Positions 40,645 through 49,151 of a stretch of DNA of 64,000 nucleotides are shown here, piece after piece (within the stretch, counting starts at the first letter, position 1; each line of letters opens with the position of its first letter). Origin of the DNA: UMGS1279 sp045630265 (GTDB taxonomy: Bacteria; Bacillota; Clostridia; Oscillospirales; Acutalibacteraceae); the NCBI GenBank assembly GCA_045630265.1, contig JAZQSV010000005.1, forward strand, positions 6,996 to 70,995. The letters are read 5' to 3'. Both the position numbers and the translations under genes were made by a program. The notes beneath the pieces were generated by a model, which worked only from the letters and a program-made list of their open reading frames with translations, was not told the DNA's origin and searched no databases.

Positions 40645-43600
40645 TCAAGGCGCAGGGGTAGAGCCCTGTTCTGCGGGAGATGTTGCTTCACCAGAAGTAG
40701 TGGTGTTTTCGGCGCCTTCGGTAGTACCTTCCCCTGCGGGGGGAGTTGTTCCTTCGCCACCGGAGGAGGTTGTACCCTCAGAGGGTGTTTCGGCAGCGGG
40801 AGGAGTAGTGCCCTCTCCTTCAGAAGGAGTTTCTGCCGCGGGAGGTGTGGTGCCGCTATCGGAAGAGGTTTCGCCGGTGGGTGGCGTAGTAGTCTCTTCT
40901 CCGTCGGACGGACTGTTCGGTGTGGGAGTTACAAGTGTAGCACCACCGCCTGTGCCGGAAGCCGATGTGGTGTTTTCGGGTGCGCCAATGTGGTCGTATA
41001 TATTGGAAGAGGTCTCGATGTCGGTTGGGATATCTAACGGAACGTCGGGAGTGGGAGAAATATCCGACTCGGTGCCGCCAGGAGTTTCATTGGGGTTTTG
41101 CTGACCCTTTTTCTCGTACCAAGCCGCAGGATAATGCGGCGCAGGGTTAACCGAAGCTACAATAGGTGTATAGTAGTCATCCTCACTTCTTACCTTTCTT
41201 GCCATAACAACAAGCTTTGCGTCTTTAAAATCATAAGCGCAGGTTGAAAGGGTAAGGATTTCATCATCGAAATGAACGTCAATATTGGTAGTAATAACAC
41301 TACGTTTTCTAAGTTCGCTTACAAAGTTTACAAACTCGGCTTCGTTTTTAAATGCGGATTGTCTATATTCAAAAACCTGTCCGTTATCACTTTCGGGAAG
41401 CGAGTTGGTAATAAATACCGCAAACACCTTATATGTTGCCTTATTGTAAATGGTGTTAAAATCAAAGGTGGGGTGCTCTTTGTAGAAGGAATAATCAAGG
41501 TATTTTTTAAGCTGACCAAACATAGAGCCATCTCTCATACTATGTCCGTAAATTACAATGTTACGACCATTTCTGGAAGAGCCAATTTGAGAAACCATAT
41601 CAAGATAGAGTGCACCATAGCGGTTGCGCTCTTTGTTCATATCGTGGTTTAGATAAAAATCGTTATTGTCGGTCTGATAAACAGGGTAGTCTATTTTAGT
41701 GTCGTCAATTTTAATCCAGCCCTTAATGTCGGGATTTTGGGCTTTAAGCTCACTAAATGCCAAAAGGTGTCCATCGGCATCCCTTGTTTCACCCTTTGCG
41801 GTATCAGCCGCGTGGTAAACGGCCGAAAGGTCGTTATAAATATTTTCCACCTTTGTTCCTGTAGAGATATAGGAAATAAGGAAAACAACCGAGCAAACCA
41901 GAACAAGGAATGAAGCAAGGAAAGCGGTTTTTCTAACCTTCTCAGCGCGCGAATCTTTTTTATTTGGGAAAAGCGCAAAAAATGCAGATTTTTTAACCTC
42001 CTTGTCAGAAACCGACCTATTTTGTTTAGCTTTTTCCTTTTTAATCTTTTCGGGCTTTGCAGGTTTGGTATTACGTTTATTTTTTTGTAGATTGCGCTTT
42101 TTCTCGCTGCGGAAAATATGTGTTTCGCCACCCATTATGGCAAGGTCGTTTGCAAAAAGCAGGGATATATCATTCGTAGGTTCCTTTGCGGTGGCGGTGG
42201 CGTTATCTTCGTCTTGCTCTGCAAGTGCAGGGGCCACCTCTGTATCAAAAAGGGAAATTTGGGCGGTGGAATCCTCTACCTCGGTAGACACAGCAGTTTC
42301 CTCCAAGGTTTCTTCATACCTTTCCTTTTTGGGCGACTCATCAAAATCAAATTCAGAGTCAAGGTCCTTTTGGTCTGATGAAAGGGGAAACTCGTCATTT
42401 TCCATAAGTGCAATGAGGCGAAGCATTTCCTCATCACCAAAGGAAAGTTTTTTCTGAAGCTCTCTGAATTTTTCGGGAATCCTTCCCTCTAATGAAAGGG
42501 GTGCGGCTTCAGGGAGATAATATCCCTCCATTAAATTTATGGGGTCGCCAAGATAGGTGCCAAAGGAAAGCAAATCCTCAGCATTTTCAAGGTAGCGGCG
42601 CACCATATCAAGAGCCGTAGAGGTTGCCATAATTCGGGTGTTGTCCCTATCCATGCCACGGCACATAATTTTTCTAACGTATACCTTACTACCGTCACTA
42701 ATTGCAATGTAAACAAGGCCTGCGGGCTTGCCTTCGCTTTGTCCGGGACCTGCAACTCCCGTAATACCAACACCAACGTCGGCCTTACTAACCTCGCGGA
42801 TGCCAACCGCCATTTGTGCCGCAACCTCACTTGATACGGCACCTTCTTTTTCAATTACCTTTTCTGAAACGCCAAGGGTGTTAACCTTAATGTGGTTTGC
42901 GTAGGCGCTAACTCCCATATCAAAAACCAAGGAAGAGCCGGGCACCTCGGTTAAACGGCTGGAAAGCATACCTGCAGTGCAAGATTCGGCCACACCGATT
43001 TTCCTACCCTGACGGGATAAAAGCGCCACAACCTTTTCTTGCAGGGTTTCGTCGGTTATAGTATATACGTTTGTACCAAACTGTTTAATAAGCTTTTCTA
43101 CAAAGGGCTTAACCACAGTTTTTGCTGCAGATTCGCTCTCTGCCTTTGCTGTTACCCTTATTTGCACCTCTCCTGAATGGGCATAGGTAGAAACGGTGGG
43201 ATTTTGGCTATGCAAAAGCTCACCGCACTGTGTTGCAACCAAGGATTCACCAATTCCGAAAACTCTGACGCTTTCGGAATAAATAACCTCATCGGAAAGG
43301 GATTTTAAAAATGGCAGAACGTACTCCTCAAACATAGGAACAAGCTCTTTCGGTGGGCCGGGAAGCAGAATGAATTTATTTTTAGAGTTTTCCACAATAT
43401 AACCCGGAGCGGTGCCAAATCTATTTTCCAAAACTCTTGCGCCCCTTATGGTAAGGGCCTGTTTTTTGTTATTTTCACTCATTACCCTGCCGGTTTTGGC
43501 AAAAAACTGCTCAATTAAGGCAAGGGAACGTGTGTGCAGTTCAAGCGGAAGATGAAGCGCTTCGGCAACCACCTCTTTGGTAAGGTCGTCTTCTGTCGGG

Positions 43601-43809
43601 CCAAGACCACCGCTTAAAATAATAATATCGCACCTGTTCATCGATTCCTTTAGCTGAGCCAAAAGGCGACCCCGGTTATCGCCCACTACCGACTGCGAGT
43701 AAAGGGAAATGCCGCATTCGGCCAAACGGCGGGCAATATACTGCGAGTTGGTGTTAAGGGTATCGCCCAACAAAAGCTCGGTGCCAACACAAATAATTTC
43801 TGCATTCAT
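40645..43809 (-). CDS. CinA-class B sortase fusion with Pro/Thr-rich tail
   Basis: 1054 residues in one uninterrupted frame. Residues 1-170 are the CinA MoCF domain (CVGTELLLGDTLNTNSQYIA, ILSGGLGPTEDDLT, ILLPGPPKEL); 250-405 are the CinA amidase-like domain (GVAESCTAGMLSSRLTEVPG, GITGVAGPGQ). A charged cytoplasmic linker (about 410-625) precedes a membrane helix (629-648). Residues 690-875 are a sortase B domain with catalytic His in NIVIYGHSM, Cys in LTLSTCAYD and Arg in MARKVR. The tail (880-1054) repeats TTPPAAETPSEG-type units. The active sites of both enzymes look complete. The chain would put a pyridine-nucleotide salvage enzyme inside and a transpeptidase outside. ATG at 43809 chosen over an in-frame TTG at 43818. 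Confidence 0.85.
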   Translation of the reverse strand: MNAEIICVGTELLLGDTLNTNSQYIARRLAECGISLYSQSVVGDNRGRLLAQLKESMNRCDIIILSGGLGPTEDDLTKEVVAEALHLPLELHTRSLALIEQFFAKTGRVMSENNKKQALTIRGARVLENRFGTAPGYIVENSKNKFILLPGPPKELVPMFEEYVLPFLKSLSDEVIYSESVRVFGIGESLVATQCGELLHSQNPTVSTYAHSGEVQIRVTAKAESESAAKTVVKPFVEKLIKQFGTNVYTITDETLQEKVVALLSRQGRKIGVAESCTAGMLSSRLTEVPGSSLVFDMGVSAYANHIKVNTLGVSEKVIEKEGAVSSEVAAQMAVGIREVSKADVGVGITGVAGPGQSEGKPAGLVYIAISDGSKVYVRKIMCRGMDRDNTRIMATSTALDMVRRYLENAEDLLSFGTYLGDPINLMEGYYLPEAAPLSLEGRIPEKFRELQKKLSFGDEEMLRLIALMENDEFPLSSDQKDLDSEFDFDESPKKERYEETLEETAVSTEVEDSTAQISLFDTEVAPALAEQDEDNATATAKEPTNDISLLFANDLAIMGGETHIFRSEKKRNLQKNKRNTKPAKPEKIKKEKAKQNRSVSDKEVKKSAFFALFPNKKDSRAEKVRKTAFLASFLVLVCSVVFLISYISTGTKVENIYNDLSAVYHAADTAKGETRDADGHLLAFSELKAQNPDIKGWIKIDDTKIDYPVYQTDNNDFYLNHDMNKERNRYGALYLDMVSQIGSSRNGRNIVIYGHSMRDGSMFGQLKKYLDYSFYKEHPTFDFNTIYNKATYKVFAVFITNSLPESDNGQVFEYRQSAFKNEAEFVNFVSELRKRSVITTNIDVHFDDEILTLSTCAYDFKDAKLVVMARKVRSEDDYYTPIVASVNPAPHYPAAWYEKKGQQNPNETPGGTESDISPTPDVPLDIPTDIETSSNIYDHIGAPENTTSASGTGGGATLVTPTPNSPSDGEETTTPPTGETSSDSGTTPPAAETPSEGEGTTPPAAETPSEGTTSSGGEGTTPPAGEGTTEGAENTTTSGEATSPAEQGSTPAP

Positions 43810-43862
43810 AAATAACAAATCCTTTTTTCAAAGAGTTTAAAGTTTGGGGTGGGTTACTCTGC

Positions 43863-45035
43863 CTACCCTTCTATTGTTTCAAAAACGGTACCGGCTACGG
43901 CGCGTTCAAGCATGGGTTCAAAGTCAAACGCCGACTCGGCCTTTTCTACCGCCTCAAGCTTGGGGTTGGTTCTTGGATGCTTGGGAGTAAATACGGTACA
44001 GCAGTCCTCAAAGGGCTCAATAGAGGTTTCAAAGGTATCAATCTTCCTTGAAATTAAAATGATTTCATCCTTATCCATTCCAATTAAAGGTCGGAAAACG
44101 GGGATATTTACAACCGCATCGGTGGTAACCAAGGCGGGCAAGGTCTGGCTCGCAACCTGACCAACGCTTTCTCCCGTAATAAGGGCCATACTGCCGCTTT
44201 TTCTGGCTAGCATTTCGCTAATTCTCATCATCATACGGCGCATAATAAGCGTAAAATATTCTTCAGGGCAGTTATCCTTAATTGCCTCTTGAATTTCGGT
44301 AAAGGGCACAACCCCCACGGGAATAGCTCCCGAATATTTTGCCACCTTGGAGAGAAGCTTTTTAACCTTTTGCTCTGCCCTTTGACTTGTGTAGGGCGGG
44401 CTGGCAAAGTGTATTGCGTTTAGCTTAATGCCACGCTTTGCCATCATCCAAGCGGCAACGGGACTATCAATTCCTCCCGAAATAAGTATAGAAGCTCTTC
44501 CTCCCGTTCCAACCGGCATACCGCCTGCGCCGTGAAGCTGGCCTGCGCGAACGTATGCGGCAAAGTCCCTTACTTCAACGGTAACAACAAGGTCGGGATT
44601 GTGAACGTCCACCGAAAGGTGAGAATAATTTTTAAGTAGCTCACCGCCAAGGGCCATAGAAATTTCGGGCGAGGTAAGGGGGAACTTTTTATCCGAACGC
44701 TTTGCCTCAACCTTAAAGGTTTTAACCTTGGAAAGGGGATCTTTTAAATATTCCACCGCAGTTTTTAAAATATTATCTATATCCTTTTCGCACACGGCGG
44801 CGCGGCAAAAGGCCGCAATACCAAACACTTTTTCAATGTTGGCAAGTGCCTTTTGGAAAGGAAAATCATCGTCTTTTGGTGTTATAACTATTGTTGATTG
44901 CGCCCTTTTGATTTCTACAGCGCCCAAATTTTTAAGAGAGGCTTTTATGTTTTTAATAAGAACGTCCTCAAAGGTCATACGGTTAAGGCCTTTAAGGGCA
45001 AGTTCACCGTTTTTAATAAGTATAATTTCTTTCAT
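43863..45035 (-). CDS. thiI: tRNA 4-thiouridine synthetase ThiI
   Basis: 390 residues: ferredoxin-like and THUMP domains (about 1-165), then the PP-loop ATPase with SGGIDSPVAAWMMAKRG. It adenylates tRNA U8 and transfers sulfur, and in some bacteria contributes to thiamine synthesis. The C-terminal rhodanese domain of enterobacterial ThiI is absent, as usual in Gram-positives, where the adjacent cysteine desulfurase supplies sulfur. The ATG at 45035 with GGCAGGAGATAAA upstream is one base after the desulfurase stop; an upstream TTG is less likely. Confidence 0.93.
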   Translation of the reverse strand: MKEIILIKNGELALKGLNRMTFEDVLIKNIKASLKNLGAVEIKRAQSTIVITPKDDDFPFQKALANIEKVFGIAAFCRAAVCEKDIDNILKTAVEYLKDPLSKVKTFKVEAKRSDKKFPLTSPEISMALGGELLKNYSHLSVDVHNPDLVVTVEVRDFAAYVRAGQLHGAGGMPVGTGGRASILISGGIDSPVAAWMMAKRGIKLNAIHFASPPYTSQRAEQKVKKLLSKVAKYSGAIPVGVVPFTEIQEAIKDNCPEEYFTLIMRRMMMRISEMLARKSGSMALITGESVGQVASQTLPALVTTDAVVNIPVFRPLIGMDKDEIILISRKIDTFETSIEPFEDCCTVFTPKHPRTNPKLEAVEKAESAFDFEPMLERAVAGTVFETIEG

Positions 45036-45036
45036 T

Positions 45037-46182
45037 TTATCTCCTGCCAACGCTTTTTTTTAGGGCAAGGGCCGATTTTAACCCTTCACACAAAGCGGTT
45101 ATGTCATCTTTAGTAGTATATCTTGAAAAGCTAATTCTCAGTGCGCTGTCAATACGCCCGGCCGACAGACCCATACTGCCAAGCACTGCGCTTTTTTTGC
45201 CCTTACTGCAAGCACTTCCGCTTGAAACACAAATACCAAAGCTTTCTAAATGGTGAAGCAGTATTTCGGAGCGGTAGCCCATAAAGGAAAAGTTAAGTAT
45301 AAAGGGAAGTGCACTGTTGGGCGAATTTATTTCTATGTTATCAAAGTCTTTTAGCATTTCGCGGCACTGAGTATTAAGTTCCTGGACTTTTTTAAAGGCG
45401 TCTTTTTTATTACCAAGCGCCTCTACAGCGGCGCCAAAGGCGGCAATATTGGGCACTGCCTCGGTGCCTGAGCGAATTCCTTTTTCCTGCCCGCCGCCCA
45501 AAATAAGGGGAGGTAACGCAATACCTTTTTTAACAAAGAGTGCACCTGCTCCTTTAAGGCCATGTATTTTGTGCGCGCTTATCGAAACCAAATCGGCCGC
45601 CAGGTCGCAAACCTTTACGTCTATCTTTCCAAAGGCCTGCACGCAGTCGGTGTGAAGCAGCGCTGGGGAACCTGCGTCTTTAATTATATTTTTAATTTCT
45701 TCTACGGGGAAAAGTGCGCCCACCTCGTTATTAACAAGCATAACGCTCACCAAAATAGTATCTTTTCTAACAGAGTTTTTAATACTTTCCACTGAAATGC
45801 TGCCGTTTTTGTCGGGAGTGAGGTAGGTAACCTCAAACCCCTGCTTTTCCAAGGCACGCATGGGTTCTAAAACCGAAGGGTGCTCAACCGCGGTTGTAAC
45901 AATATGTTTACCCCTGCGCGAGAGAAGCCTTGCCGCACCGAAAATGGCAGTATTATTGCTTTCACTACCGCCTGACGTAAAATAAATTTCATCTTCGCGG
46001 CAGTCAAGCTCGTTTGCAATAATGCCTCTGGCACCGGTTATAACATCTTCGGCTTCAAGCCCTAAAAAATAAAGAGAGGAGGGATTACCAAAGCAGTTTT
46101 CTGCACACTTTAAAAATGCTGCAATAGCTTCTTTACAAGGTATCGTGGTGGCACTACTGTCTAAATAAATTAGCTCACTCAC
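45037..46182 (-). CDS. Cysteine desulfurase (NifS/IscS-like)
   Basis: 381 residues. PLP-binding Lys in SISAHKIHGLKGAG (about residue 205), PLP-contacting stretch FTSGGSESNNTAI, and the loop with catalytic Cys in CVSSGSACSKGKKS near 325. Converts cysteine to alanine and an enzyme persulfide; the coupling with thiI (1-base gap) indicates that it is the dedicated sulfur donor for 4-thiouridine. It is the first gene of the operon that also contains both CinA/sortase fusions. No iscU gene is adjacent. Confidence 0.92.
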   Translation of the reverse strand: MSELIYLDSSATTIPCKEAIAAFLKCAENCFGNPSSLYFLGLEAEDVITGARGIIANELDCREDEIYFTSGGSESNNTAIFGAARLLSRRGKHIVTTAVEHPSVLEPMRALEKQGFEVTYLTPDKNGSISVESIKNSVRKDTILVSVMLVNNEVGALFPVEEIKNIIKDAGSPALLHTDCVQAFGKIDVKVCDLAADLVSISAHKIHGLKGAGALFVKKGIALPPLILGGGQEKGIRSGTEAVPNIAAFGAAVEALGNKKDAFKKVQELNTQCREMLKDFDNIEINSPNSALPFILNFSFMGYRSEILLHHLESFGICVSSGSACSKGKKSAVLGSMGLSAGRIDSALRISFSRYTTKDDITALCEGLKSALALKKSVGRR

Positions 46183-46301
46183 CTTTTATCCCTCCCAAAA
46201 ACTGATTATACATAATTATTTTAACACAAAACTTTTCTTTACACAAGGTATTAAATTATAAATTATACTTATATTATTAAATATATGCCAAAAATTGGGA
46301 A

Positions 46302-46333
46302 CAAAAAAAGCACCGAACAAATTGTTCGGCGCG
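46302..46333 (-). terminator. Intrinsic terminator of the Lrp-family gene
   Basis: CCGAACAA and TTGTTCGG form a hairpin (46313-46330) with a T run on the minus strand at 46302-46309, just past the stop at 46352. Confidence 0.82.
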
Positions 46334-46351
46334 GAGTAAAGGTTAGGGCTA

Positions 46352-46801
46352 TTATTTTTCTATAAATGTTTCTACGTCTACTCCCCTATGCTCTAAGGCG
46401 GTGGAGAAAACAATTTGTGTTTCGGTGTTGCCAAAGGTCTGAAGCTTTCCAATAAAGCCGTCTAAGCTTTCGGTTGAATCAAAGGCCACCTTAATAAGCA
46501 TAGAGTAATGTCCCGTAACACAGCTACATTCCAAAACGTTGGGGTGCTTTGTTATAAAGGGGTAAAACTCCGGCTTTTGTACAGGCTGAATTTCCAAATT
46601 TATATATGCGATGATAGGGCAGCCAAGCTTTTTGTTATCCACCACCGCGCTGTAGCCCTTAATAATACCCTCGGCCTCTAACCTTTCTATGCGGGAAGCA
46701 GTGGCTGGGGAGGAAAGAAAAACCTGCTCTGCCAGTTGTTTAAGTGGCATTCTTGCGTTTTTTTGAAGCAGGGAAATAAGCTTTAAATCTATACTGTCCA
46801 T
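46352..46801 (-). CDS. Lrp/AsnC-family transcription regulator
   Basis: 149 residues. N-terminal winged HTH (ISLLQKNARMPLKQLAEQVF, SPATASRIERLEAEGII) and a C-terminal RAM/AsnC ligand domain from about 65. Such proteins sense amino acids, commonly leucine or other branched-chain ones. The single-gene unit has its own promoter (46850-46878) and terminator. A link to the branched-chain genes at 5.7-19.6 kb is possible but not shown. Confidence 0.9.
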   Translation of the reverse strand: MDSIDLKLISLLQKNARMPLKQLAEQVFLSSPATASRIERLEAEGIIKGYSAVVDNKKLGCPIIAYINLEIQPVQKPEFYPFITKHPNVLECSCVTGHYSMLIKVAFDSTESLDGFIGKLQTFGNTETQIVFSTALEHRGVDVETFIEK

Positions 46802-46849
46802 AAAATCACTTCCAAAGATATGTTTTAATTGAGCTAAGTTCCTAAAGAT

Positions 46850-46878
46850 ATTATAATATAAATTTTTAAAAAATGCAA
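46850..46878 (-). promoter_or_regulatory. Sigma-A promoter of the Lrp-family gene
   Basis: Minus strand TTGCAT (46873-46878), 17-base spacer, TATAAT (46850-46855). Confidence 0.7.
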
Positions 46879-46924
46879 TAAAACCGCAAAAAGCGGCGTA
46901 AACAAAAAAATTTCACTCAGCATA

Positions 46925-46953
46925 TTGATTTTTAAGTATAAAAGAGATATAAT
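46925..46953 (+). promoter_or_regulatory. Sigma-A promoter of the second SLOG gene
   Basis: TTGATT (46925-46930), 17-base spacer, TATAAT (46948-46953), 37 bases before the ATG at 46991. Confidence 0.7.
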
Positions 46954-46990
46954 GAATGTGTATGATAATTTATAAGAGGTGTAAGGGCAG

Positions 46991-47548
46991 ATGTTACAGC
47001 TTGACCGTTTTAGAACCTGTTGCTTTTCGGGATATAGGCCCCACAAGTTCTCCTTCCCGCTTAAAAGAAACAATGCAGATTTTATAAAACTGGAAAACGA
47101 CATTACCAACGCAATACTTGAAGCTTATGAAAATGGGTATAGAAATTTCCTTTGTGGCGGCGCAATGGGCTTTGATCTTGTTTGCGGCGAAACCATTGTG
47201 CTTTTAAAAGAAAAATTCCCCGACATAAAGCTTATAATGGTTTTACCATTTGTAAACCAGGCTAAACGCTTCCCGATTGATTGGAAACAAAGGTACGACT
47301 TTGTGCTTTCCGCTGCCGATGATGTAGATTATTATCACGAAAAGTACGTAAAGAACTGCTTTATAGCAAGGAATGCCAGAATGGTTGCATATTCTTCTAT
47401 GATGATAACCTACTATAATGGCAAGCCGGGCGGCACCGCAAATACAATTGCAATGGCTCAAAGGGACAGACTCGCTATAGTAAACCTACATACCGTAACA
47501 AAGAAAAGGTATGAGAAACTCAACTATTTTATTGGTTACAAGAAATAG
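46991..47548 (+). CDS. SLOG-family (DUF1273/YpsA-like) protein
   Basis: 185 residues. The start CCFSGYRPHKFSFPL and the loop FLCGGAMGFDLVCGETIVLLK match the DUF1273/YpsA branch, and the C-terminal GKPGGTANTIAMAQRDRLAIVN completes the Rossmann-like fold. Ribosome site GAGGTGTAAGGGCAG precedes the ATG. A nucleotide-derived ligand is expected for the fold, but no reaction is assigned. In B. subtilis a related protein affects cell division when overproduced. Its relationship with the SLOG gene at 19610 is distant. Confidence 0.85.
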   Translation: MLQLDRFRTCCFSGYRPHKFSFPLKRNNADFIKLENDITNAILEAYENGYRNFLCGGAMGFDLVCGETIVLLKEKFPDIKLIMVLPFVNQAKRFPIDWKQRYDFVLSAADDVDYYHEKYVKNCFIARNARMVAYSSMMITYYNGKPGGTANTIAMAQRDRLAIVNLHTVTKKRYEKLNYFIGYKK

Positions 47549-47566
47549 CAAATAAAAACAAAATTA

Positions 47567-47605
47567 AAACGGAGACAGCTTTCACTTAGAAGCGTCTCCG
47601 TTTTT
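47567..47605. terminator. Bidirectional intrinsic terminator
   Basis: AAACGGAGACAGCTT and AAGCGTCTCCGTTT form an interrupted stem between converging genes ending at 47548 and 47626. Confidence 0.85.
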
Positions 47606-47625
47606 CCTTTTATTTGTTTTTCCCT

Positions 47626-49110
47626 TTATCCGTGATAAAGCTTTTTGGTTTGATATTTGGGCTCGTAGGTAATGTTTACCCCAAGTTTTCTGAAAACACC
47701 CTCGTCAACGGCAGACAAAACAACCGAGGAGTGTGCTTCACAACCCTTTAAAAGGGAAAGCTGCTCCACCGCTCTTTCGGCAAGCTCGCTTGTTGCGCCG
47801 CAAATGGAAAGCGCAATTAAAACCTCATCGGTGTGTAGGCGGGGATTATGATTGCCCATATAGATAGTTTTAAGGGCCTGAATAGGTTCAATAACCGCTC
47901 GTGAAATAAGGTCTGTTTCATCGGGAATATCGGCAAGCGCCTTAAGGGCATTAAGAAGCAGGGCCGCTGAAGAGCCCAAAAGCGAAGAGGTTTTTCCCGT
48001 AATAATTCGGCCGTCAGAAAGCTCCAGCGCTACGGCGGGGGCATTTGTAAGCTCGGCCTTGTCGTTCGCCGCCTTTATAACGGGGCGGTCTGCGGCGGTG
48101 ATGCCAAGCTGACTTGTAAGTAGTTCAAGCTTCGAGACCTCGCTCGGCTCAGAGGTGCCCTGCAAAACGTTGCAACGAGCGGCGTAGTAGCGGCGAAGTA
48201 TTTCTTGTTTGGAGGCAGTTTCTACCGCTTCCTTGTCAAAAATGCAGTATCCCGCCATATTAACCCCCATATCCGTGGGGCTCTTATAAGGTGATTTGCC
48301 CATAATACGCTCCATCATAGCATTAAGTACGGGGAAAATTTCAATATCTCGGTTATAGTTTACAGTTGTTTCGCCGTAGGCCTCAAGGTGATAAAAGTCA
48401 AGCATATTAACGTCATTGAGGTCTGCGGTGGCCGCCTCGTAGGCCAAATTTATTGGGGATTTCAGCGGAACGTTCCAAATGGGAAAGGTTTCAAATTTAG
48501 CATATCCCGCCTTTACGCCACGCTTGTTTTCATGATAAAGCTGAGAAAGGCAAACGGCCATTTTGCCGCTGCCGGGACCGGGGGCGGTAACAACAACCAA
48601 GGAACGCTTTGTTTCAATAAAATCGTTTCTGCCAAAGCCCTCTTCGCTAACTATAAGGGGGATGTTTGCAGGATAATCGGCAATAGGGTAGTGCTTATAG
48701 CACTTAACACCAAGGTTGGCAAGGCGTTTTTCAAATTTATCGGCGGCGGGCTGTCCACTATAGCAGGTAATAACAACACTGCCAACAAAAAGGCCAATTC
48801 CCCTAAAGGCATCTATAAGGCGCAAGGTTTCCATATCGTATGTAATACCAAGGTCCCCTCTGCGCTTACTCGTTTCAATAGCATCGGCATTTATTACAAT
48901 AACAATCTCAGCCTGGTCCTTAAGCTCGGCAAGCATTCTAACCTTACTGTCGGGCTTAAAGCCGGGAAGTACTCGGGCGGCATGGTGGTCGTCAAAAAGC
49001 TTGCCGCCAAATTCCATATATAGCTTGCCGCCAAACTGCGCAATTCTATCAAGAATTTTTTGCGATTGAAGTTTTATGTATTTGTCGTTATCAAAGCCGA
49101 TTTTGCCCAT
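47626..49110 (-). CDS. DUF1846 family protein
   Basis: 494 residues, matching the family's usual length. It starts MGKIGFDNDKYIKLQSQKIL and contains EFGGKLFDDHHAARVLPGF, a segment VVTAPGPGSGKMAVCLSQLY that looks like a nucleotide-binding loop, and several conserved His/Asp stretches. The family is widespread in anaerobes, structurally known but without an established reaction. It lies 41 bases downstream of pncB on the same strand and may share its transcript. Confidence 0.88.
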   Translation of the reverse strand: MGKIGFDNDKYIKLQSQKILDRIAQFGGKLYMEFGGKLFDDHHAARVLPGFKPDSKVRMLAELKDQAEIVIVINADAIETSKRRGDLGITYDMETLRLIDAFRGIGLFVGSVVITCYSGQPAADKFEKRLANLGVKCYKHYPIADYPANIPLIVSEEGFGRNDFIETKRSLVVVTAPGPGSGKMAVCLSQLYHENKRGVKAGYAKFETFPIWNVPLKSPINLAYEAATADLNDVNMLDFYHLEAYGETTVNYNRDIEIFPVLNAMMERIMGKSPYKSPTDMGVNMAGYCIFDKEAVETASKQEILRRYYAARCNVLQGTSEPSEVSKLELLTSQLGITAADRPVIKAANDKAELTNAPAVALELSDGRIITGKTSSLLGSSAALLLNALKALADIPDETDLISRAVIEPIQALKTIYMGNHNPRLHTDEVLIALSICGATSELAERAVEQLSLLKGCEAHSSVVLSAVDEGVFRKLGVNITYEPKYQTKKLYHG

Positions 49111-49151
49111 AAGTATAGCTCCTTTAAGTATTAAGTGATGTAAGTTAAACC

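Noticed and set aside
40645..41180. Pro/Thr/Glu repeats at the end of the CinA-sortase protein as an LPxTG-type sorting signal or mobile repeat
   Set aside because: No LPxTG or NPxTN motif, no hydrophobic C-terminus; it reads as a low-complexity wall-spanning tail.
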